DNA of 64,000 bases from NCBI GenBank assembly GCA_022661535.1, contig JAKULF010000002.1, forward strand, positions 1-64,000, in the 5' to 3' direction. The stretch is from Eutypa lata. Taxonomy: Eukaryota; Ascomycota; Sordariomycetes; Xylariales; Diatrypaceae. The notes beneath the pieces are model-generated. The model saw only the letters and a list, made by a program, of their open reading frames with translations. It made no database searches and was not told the DNA's origin. The position numbers and the translations under genes were made by a program. Position 1 is the first letter of the stretch, and each line of letters opens with the position of its first letter. Below are positions 57,539-64,000 of the stretch, piece by piece.

Positions 57539-58621
57539 TCATTCCGAAGGTTTAATAACAACCTTCTCTCCCGAAACACCATCCTTGTTCTTCGCCAGCG
57601 CCGTCTCAACAGCCCCCAGGCCACCCGGTACAACGACCGGTCGGTTCGGCCGATACAGGCCCTTGGCGATGTAGCCGTCCTCGCCCCCGAGATTGGCCAT
57701 CAGGGGCTCGCTCAGATACCGGAGATCCGGCCTGCTCCCGAGGCCCAGGACCCCCTTGATCGAAGTCTTGGTGGGGCCGCTCTCGCACAGCTCCTGCACC
57801 TTTCCGCCAGCAGGCGCCTGCACCACGTAGACGTGCGTGTCTTGGGTCTTGGTGGACTGCACGATCTGGACGCCGAGGGTCTGCGTGCTTTCCGTGGATA
57901 TGGCATCCATGAAAAACGCCAATGGCGTCGCTGTGTCGGCTGCGACGGCGGCTGCGAAGTCCTCCGGGCTGCTGGCCGTTGAACGATCCAAAACTACGTG
58001 GGCGCCGAGACTCTTGAGGTGTTCGGCGTGTTTCGCGCTCGAGTTCGTGATGATCTTGGAAAACCCAGAGAGCCGAGCTAGCTGGATGGCATACTGTCCG
58101 ACCGACGAACTGCCGCCCAGGATGGCAATTGCCTTCCCCTGCCCGGCCTTGCCGCCATCCTTGTCCCAGGGCGGCGTGAGGCCGTGACCCGTCGCCTTGT
58201 CGTAGAAGGCCGTCAACACCGCCACGGTGGCGAGGCTCACCCCGGCAGCCTCCTCGTCGCTGATGTTAGACGGCGTCTTTCCGACGAGCGCCGCGGGCAT
58301 CTTGCAGTACTGCTGGAAGGTGGAGGAGTCGTATTTCCCGATGATGCCCTGGAAGAAGACGCGCTGGCCGACGGCGAAGTCCGAGACTCCTGGCCCCACT
58401 GCGACGATCTCTCCCGCGGCGTCGGATCCGAGCACGGCTGGGTAGTCCGGCAGGAAGACCTTGTAATCGCGCATCTTCCAGTCCACTGGGTTGATTGCCG
58501 TCGCAGTAATCTTGATACCCACCTCGCCGGTTTCCAGGGGGGCGAGGGTGCGGTCCGTGACGATATTTTGGGCGCCCGCTTCGGGCACCACGGCCGCTTT
58601 GAAACTCTTAGGGATAGCCAT
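57539..58621 (-). CDS. medium-chain dehydrogenase/reductase, quinone or enoyl reductase type
   Basis: 360 residues, one exon, ATG at 58621. The GroES-like N-terminal fold has INPVDWKMRDY and YPAVLGSDAAGEIVAVGPGVSDFAVGQRVF, and the cofactor domain holds AILGGSSSVGQYAIQLARLSGF, a Ser-rich NADPH-binding loop. Catalytic-zinc ligands of alcohol dehydrogenases are absent (DWK replaces CxxD), so it is a zinc-independent MDR like quinone oxidoreductases or trans-acting enoyl reductases (LovC/ToxD type). It would reduce an enone or quinone using NADPH. No polyketide synthase is visible in the window, so a secondary-metabolism partner is not indicated; a detoxifying role is equally likely. Confidence 0.9.
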   Translation of the reverse strand: MAIPKSFKAAVVPEAGAQNIVTDRTLAPLETGEVGIKITATAINPVDWKMRDYKVFLPDYPAVLGSDAAGEIVAVGPGVSDFAVGQRVFFQGIIGKYDSSTFQQYCKMPAALVGKTPSNISDEEAAGVSLATVAVLTAFYDKATGHGLTPPWDKDGGKAGQGKAIAILGGSSSVGQYAIQLARLSGFSKIITNSSAKHAEHLKSLGAHVVLDRSTASSPEDFAAAVAADTATPLAFFMDAISTESTQTLGVQIVQSTKTQDTHVYVVQAPAGGKVQELCESGPTKTSIKGVLGLGSRPDLRYLSEPLMANLGGEDGYIAKGLYRPNRPVVVPGGLGAVETALAKNKDGVSGEKVVIKPSE

Positions 58622-59442
58622 GTTTGAATTATTTTGGTCCGTGTGATGTAAGAACCTTAAATCGTAAATAGTACACAGGAATTCGCCCAGGGTGGGACTA
58701 GGGTTGATATAGGCTTCCTCTGTTTCACCCAGAAGGGCTGGAGGGGTCTTTTCAGGAGCTAGTGCGGGGCTCTTTGGAGGCTCTGATTATTTAATCAGAC
58801 GAGAATTACTCCTATTAGCATAATACTTCACTGATCTTTCATTAAAAACATTCTATTTCTCCGTTTCTCTAGAACATTCTTCGTCAGTACTACTGATTGA
58901 TCACGATATAATACACTTATGACGTGATATCGTCTAGCTATCTTGGGAAATAAATCCCCGGAAGCACGCTAGTAGGTCGGATATAAACCAATATTTAATC
59001 GGCGATAGCGACTCATAGCCTGACTGATGAGAAATTTTCTACTGCTAGCACTAGGTAGCCGAGGCAGCGAGCGTTGCTTCGTAGTCCTCTTTGCATAGGA
59101 ATAGTTACCTTGACAGAAAACCTTGAGGAATTGCCCAACACGGTTATATGAAGATAACAGGGGTCTGTTCGATTGACAGCTGGTCCCTCAGATTAGTTAA
59201 TGAAATACCGCGACGAGCTCCGCGACGTAGGTTATGAATGTACCTAAGTACCTCCTACTACTTACCCAGCCTCCTGCATTGCATGATCGGGACTATCCGT
59301 CCCTTAATAGACTAGTAGTAGGTGGTTCGGTATCAATTCCAAGCTAAGGAGCTTCGAGACATCTGATTTCACGGTCAACGCAAGAATCAAGTTGATGCCA
59401 CGCGCCTAGTATTCCCCGTTGGCAACTCTCTCAATCGCAACA
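58622..59442. promoter_or_regulatory. divergent intergenic region
   Basis: About 820 bp between the starts of the reductase gene and the ABC transporter gene. No recognised operator and no further gene. Confidence 0.45.
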
Positions 59443-62400
59443 ATGGGGTCACTCCAGCCTGGCCTGGAGGTCGCGTTCTACCTCTATCCTGTCGGCTTGT
59501 TCGTTACGCTGTTTTCCACCCAGATACTCTCGTATCGGTATCGCAAGGCTCCCAAGGCCGTAGGTACCGATGCGAAGAGCGCTGAAAAGATCGAGCGATT
59601 CTATTCGAGAATACTCTGGTGTCTTCAATTTATCTTGACCCTCTTACTAGTTGGTTCACCCCCTAAGAATGGTATATGGAGAATTTATTTCCGCTAACCC
59701 TTCTCACTAGCTTGTTAGCATAATATTGGTACTTCGCAATGCCATCACCAGCCGTGACAAGACCGATGGGAATGAAGGCTTCCCGTATAGTGCATACTTG
59801 GTTCGTTCATCATGGCCTACTTACCCGAGCGTCATGTCACTAATTTCACTAGTCTTCTCACACCGGCGTCCTGCTCTACTTTCTCGCTGGTTTACTGCCT
59901 GATCCGGATGGTCCGTGGTCTCCGACCGTACCTCATGGCTATGCATGGGTCGTCGGCCTGATGGTAGACGTGGTGATCAACAGCGTTCTCTTCTCCGAGC
60001 ATGAGTTGATCCCTCTTCCGGATTCTCTCATCGACGCGTTGTTTAGTCTGGGGATAAGTCGCGTTGTTGTACTCGGGCTCATGGGCGCGCTGTTGGTCCG
60101 GAGACAGCGCCTACTACGACCCGAACGAGGTTCCCTACCTGAGGGCCGGTCCCTTCTCGAGAATGGCGATGGCCCAGCAAATGGTTATGGTGGTACCAAT
60201 GGCCATGCAGCGATGGGCCCGGCAAAGATGGGTCGCAATGCTCAGAGCTCTGGCTGGTTTGATTATTTCGCAGGGTTTCGCGTTTTATTTCCCTACCTAT
60301 GGTGAGCAACTCGGGCCTTTTCAATAACTACCTGCCGTGCGAAACCCGGCATTTCTAATATTCCCTAGGCCGTATGATGCACCCCTTCACCAGGCTACGG
60401 TTATCGTCTGTGTTATCCTTCTAATCCTCCAACGTAAGTCCTTCAAAGCCAAAGCGCATCTCGACTTCCGGCGCGCTCGCTGCGGATGGTAGAATGAGGC
60501 CTCGAATATACTAATTCTCTACTAGGCCTGGTCCAAGTTGCCGTCCCAGTCGTGCTCGGCTGGCTTGTTGAAGCTCTTGGTTATGGTACAATCCCGTACA
60601 AGGAGATCGTGCTCTATATCATTTTCCGAAGTCTTCAAGGCGGGCAGGGGCTCATCGGTGCTGCACGAGCAGTTCTCTGGATACCTGTCTCCCAGGGTTT
60701 GTTCCGACGGCTATCTTGTGCCGCCTTCGAGCATGTGCTCGGGCTCTCCATGGACTTCCACCTAAGCAAGCGCATTGGTGAGGTTACGAGTGCTCTCAGT
60801 CGCGGTGCTGCCATGAACACGTTCCTGGAAACTTTCCTGTTTTCGGTATTCCCAATGCTATTCGACATCTTCGTGGCCGGTATCTATTTATTCTTTATGT
60901 ACGACGCATTCTACACGCTAATCGTCTTCATCATTATGTGGACCTACATATTCTTAACTATGTATATGGCCAAGTGGCGGGGAAGACAACGCCGAGAAAT
61001 GGCAACTAAGGCTCGCGAGATGGATGCTGCTAAGTATGATTATTCACCGTTCCAGATACTGAAGTAACCCAGGCTAATTCCATATAGAACGGACGCTATT
61101 CTGGCTTACGAGACGGTGCAGCACAACTGCGCTGTACGAGCTGAAACCGATCGATTTAGGAACCAAGTCACTGTATACCAAAGGGCTGAGCGCTTAGTCC
61201 AGCTGTCCCTAAACTTCCTCAATGTCACCCAAAATTCAGTTTTCACTCTCGGAACGGCTTTAATAGTCGTCGTTTCTGCTTATAAGATCTCCATTGGACA
61301 GCAGAAGGTGTCTGACTTCGTCACACTCATTACGTATTTCGCGCAGCTTCAAGCCCCCTTGAACTTTTTCGGAACGTAAGTAGTGTCTACTAACTCTTGA
61401 TGCAATCCAATTCTATCCCTATAATGTCGGCAGCTAACATCCAAATCTGCAGTTATTACACAATGCTTCAAAACAACCTAATCGAAGCGGAACGCATGCT
61501 CGATCTGGTCAGTACCCTAACCGTGCGCACCTTTCATCTAGGATTAAGCTAACGCATACACAGTTCAAAGAGACCTCTGGCGTGATCGAAAAGCCGGACG
61601 CATCCGATCTCGACTTCACCGAAGGCGAAATCGAGTTCCGCGATGTACGGTTTTCTTACCAAGGAAAAGAACCGGCGCTCGACGGGGTCAGCTTTACGGT
61701 CGCACCCGGCACCAAGACCGCTCTCGTTGGAGAATCAGGGAGTGGCAAGTCAACCTGCCTGAAGCTCCTATATCGGTTTTACGACGTGAACACTGGGTCC
61801 GTCCGGTTTGATGATCAAGACATCCGTGACCTGAAACTCGACAGCGTTCGAAAGCACATTGGCGTTGTCCCGCAGGACACGGTCCTCTTCAACGCATCCA
61901 TCATGTACAACCTCAAATACGCCAACCCGAATGCGACTGAAGCCGACGTCTTCGAGGCCGCGAAAGCAGCCAATATCCATGACCGTATCTTAGCCTTCCC
62001 CGAGAAGTACGATACTGAAGTGGGCGAGAGAGGCCTTAAGTTATCTGGAGGTGAACGGCAGCGGGTAAGAAGAGATGCAATCTCGTCGTTACGCAAGGAC
62101 GCTAACCTTATGTAATGCAGATCGCCATCGCGCGTGCGATCTTAAAGGATGCTCGAGTCTTATTGCTTGACGAGGCTACGGCGTCTCTAGATTCCCACAC
62201 CGAGAGACAGATTCAAGAAGCTCTCGAACGGGTAACTGCTGGCCGAACCACCATCACCATAGCGTATGTTCTCAAGATGCCCCCCTTACCCCCCTTACCC
62301 CACAGTGAGGTCTACGTACTGACTTGGGTTGTAGCCACCGTCTCTCTACAATTACCACCTCCGACCAAATTTTGGTACTGCACAAGGGAAAGATTGTTGA

Positions 62401-62530
62401 GAGGGGGACCCATTCCGAGCTGTTGGCTTCGAAGGGTAGCTATTTCGCCATGTGGGAGAAGCAAACTACGACAGAAAAGAAAGCCGCTGAGGCTGAGGCT
62501 GACAAAGAGGGGAAAGAATCAGATGAATAA
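59443..62530 (+). CDS. HMT1-like ABC half transporter (ABCB6/ATM family)
   Basis: Ten exons: 59443-59649, 59711-59800, 59853-60301, 60369-60433, 60526-61033, 61088-61375, 61453-61507, 61564-62064, 62121-62263 and 62335-62530, totalling 833 residues, near fission yeast Hmt1 in length. Introns are 52-92 nt. An extra N-terminal membrane domain of several helices precedes the six-helix ABC core ([15 protein letters not shown]...). The nucleotide-binding domain has Walker [10 protein letters not shown] (610-618), the Q-loop [20 protein letters not shown] (714-721), Walker [12 protein letters not shown] and the H-loop AHRLST (His 770). Members move metal-chelating peptides or glutathione conjugates into the vacuole. 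Donors of the first two introns (GTTGGT and GTTCGT) are weak, so the first three exon borders are less certain. Confidence 0.88.
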
Positions 62531-62741
62531 TAGGTTAGGCGGTCTCTTAATCAAGACGGGGCTATGAGATATTAATAGAGTGTGGTATTGGATACGTTTT
62601 GATTTTATTAGGTGACTCTTAAAAAATTGTATTATAGAATAAGGCTCATGATCAATCAAGTCATTCATACAAAGGGAACTGTTAATCGGGAATATTCGAG
62701 TATCATGAATTATTGACGGCGGATCTCACTTCAATATATCC

Positions 62742-63597
62742 TTACGGGCATTTATTTCTAACCTTGGCAACAGCATTAATAGAATTTGTTCCAGATGCAA
62801 ACCTACCATCTATGTTGTTTGTCCCGTTCAAGACACCATACTGGTGCCAGGATTCGTTTCTGTTGATCCACAGGGGGCCGCCGGGCTGGCCCAGTACCGC
62901 ATACACGTAGGTCTCGAGTGGGCCACCCGGTCCGGAATCCCCACACCTGGCCGCAGATATGTCTTCTTCGTGGTAGGGTCTCGATGCGGCATATTCACTC
63001 CGATATCCTGGATGAAACTTGTCGAATATCATAGTCAGTTAATTAATTACATCTATTATCTACACTGAGTGACTAATAATACACGGACCTAGAGTTACCA
63101 GCCCGGGGTGGTACAATCAAGGCTAGAAGGCAAAAGGGGTAGGTATCACTCACAAACGTATCCCGTTTATTTTGCGCCTCACGATCAACCACCTTCACGC
63201 TCGGTCTCCCTTCTGAAAACAAGCGCCAGCGCAGCCCTGGGGCTACACTGATAACATCTGTCACCAGTGAGCTGCCATCACCGTGCCCATCTATATGATA
63301 ACTCGGCTGGAGGCGCGCCGCAGACCGCAGACGGAGTGCTTCGCTCTGGTGATATGACTAATAACTACCCCACTAAGCTGCAGAGTCTCCCGTCTGTTGA
63401 AGTTATGGGTACGCACTGTTGCGCTGTAGGTAGGTAGGATTGGCCCTAGTTATTCCACAAGCCGCCGTCTGTCTGTCGACACCTCCGATGGTACCGCGCG
63501 AGAGGGGTTTCGAAGAATCTGTCGGCGTTGTTACCGTTGGGACGCTCAGCGCAGTGATTATTTCGAAGAAATACATGGTGGTCGCAATAAGAGACAT
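62742..63597 (-). CDS. hypothetical protein, tentative three-exon model
   Basis: Candidate exons 63597-63535, 63345-63154 and 63017-62742 read 176 residues in frame. The second intron (63153-63018, donor GTGAGT, branch CTGAC) is convincing and joins VSVAPGLRWRLF...NKRDTF to FHPGYRSEYAAS; the first (donor GTAACA) is weak, so the true 5' end may differ. Exon 3 has a protein-like composition, Gly/Asn-rich, with YAVLGQPGGPLWINRN and TNNIDGRFASGTNSINAVAKV. The N-terminal 21 residues are hydrophobic and might be a signal peptide. I recognise no family. It lies tail-to-tail with the ABC transporter, 211 bp apart. Confidence 0.4.
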
Positions 63598-64000
63598 GGA
63601 CGGATCATGTTGAGGATATGCTGTAAACTTTGTAGGTGTGGTCTTGTGGCATACGGGGTAATGATAAAGAGATAATTACTAAATTATGGCAAATACAGAG
63701 ATCGTTATTTTCTGATCTGTGCTATGAAATAGACATGGAGCATCAGCATGCCGCAATCAATGTTATATAAGATTGGTCTTTTATGACAACGTTACACGCA
63801 AGTCAAACTAGATATGATAGATCAGGTAGGATAGATCAGTTTATTAACAGTATTTAATCTATTGTGCTATGGAATACACGGTGATATAGAATTTGAACCA
63901 CCGATTTTGTGGAGTTGTAGTGTAACCATAACCTACCTAGCAATGAAAAATAGGAGAGGGAGGGAGGAGAATGGGTTCTCCACCTCTCCCTGTAAATTAG
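63598..64000. other. intergenic end of window
   Basis: About 400 bp of AT-leaning sequence with no coding frame; GATAGATCAG occurs twice near 63815-63840 and a purine-rich GGGAGGGAGGAG tract near the end. Confidence 0.5.

Overview
The window is nuclear DNA of a filamentous ascomycete (Pezizomycotina, probably Sordariomycetes; class-level placement is inference). The evidence is many 50-190 nt introns with GTRNGT donors, CTAAC/CTGAC branch sites and YAG acceptors, fungus-specific families (HET domain, Zn2Cys6 regulator, NmrA-like, HMT1-type ABC half transporter, PP28), and a 10.4 kb AT-rich block with the CpA/TpG loss typical of repeat-induced point mutation (RIP).

Layout. 1-541: 3' end of a type II L-asparaginase. 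1.9-3.4 kb: six-exon fructosamine-kinase-family gene whose catalytic aspartates look replaced. 4.4-8.2 kb: mitochondrial translation initiation factor IF2. 8.7-9.7 kb: unknown two-helix membrane protein. 10.0-11.9 kb: HET-domain protein. 12.4-13.4 kb: PP28-like phosphoprotein. 14.8-16.0 kb: secreted DUF4874/DUF4832-type protein. 17.3-18.0 kb: low-complexity hypothetical. 19.7-21.4 kb: a gene joining a helix-turn-helix segment, a Gln/Ser/Pro-rich linker and a short-chain dehydrogenase domain. 21.4-25.8 kb: gene-poor DNA with short tandem repeats.

25.8-36.9 kb holds a metabolic run: GC-rich intronless FAD/NAD(P)-binding protein, carboxymuconolactone-decarboxylase family protein, MFS monocarboxylate-type transporter diverging from a Zn2Cys6 regulator, nitronate monooxygenase and an NmrA-like protein. 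Transporter, regulator and oxidoreductases together suggest a small catabolic or detoxification cluster (inference).

37.84-48.23 kb is a RIP-degraded LTR-type element with 125-bp direct repeats (TG...CA in the better preserved parts), flanked by CTAT duplications. No reading frame survives inside. Within 1 kb of its right edge gene-dense DNA resumes: eIF2A (49.2-51.3 kb), a tRNA-like Pol III locus (51.8-51.9 kb), a small secreted protein (52.7-53.5 kb), an AVT-type vacuolar amino-acid transporter (54.6-56.4 kb), a medium-chain reductase (57.5-58.6 kb), a ten-exon HMT1-like ABC transporter (59.4-62.5 kb) and a tentative three-exon hypothetical gene (62.7-63.6 kb).

Exon boundaries were derived by eye from splice consensus, frame continuity and remembered family motifs; no search or RNA evidence was available.
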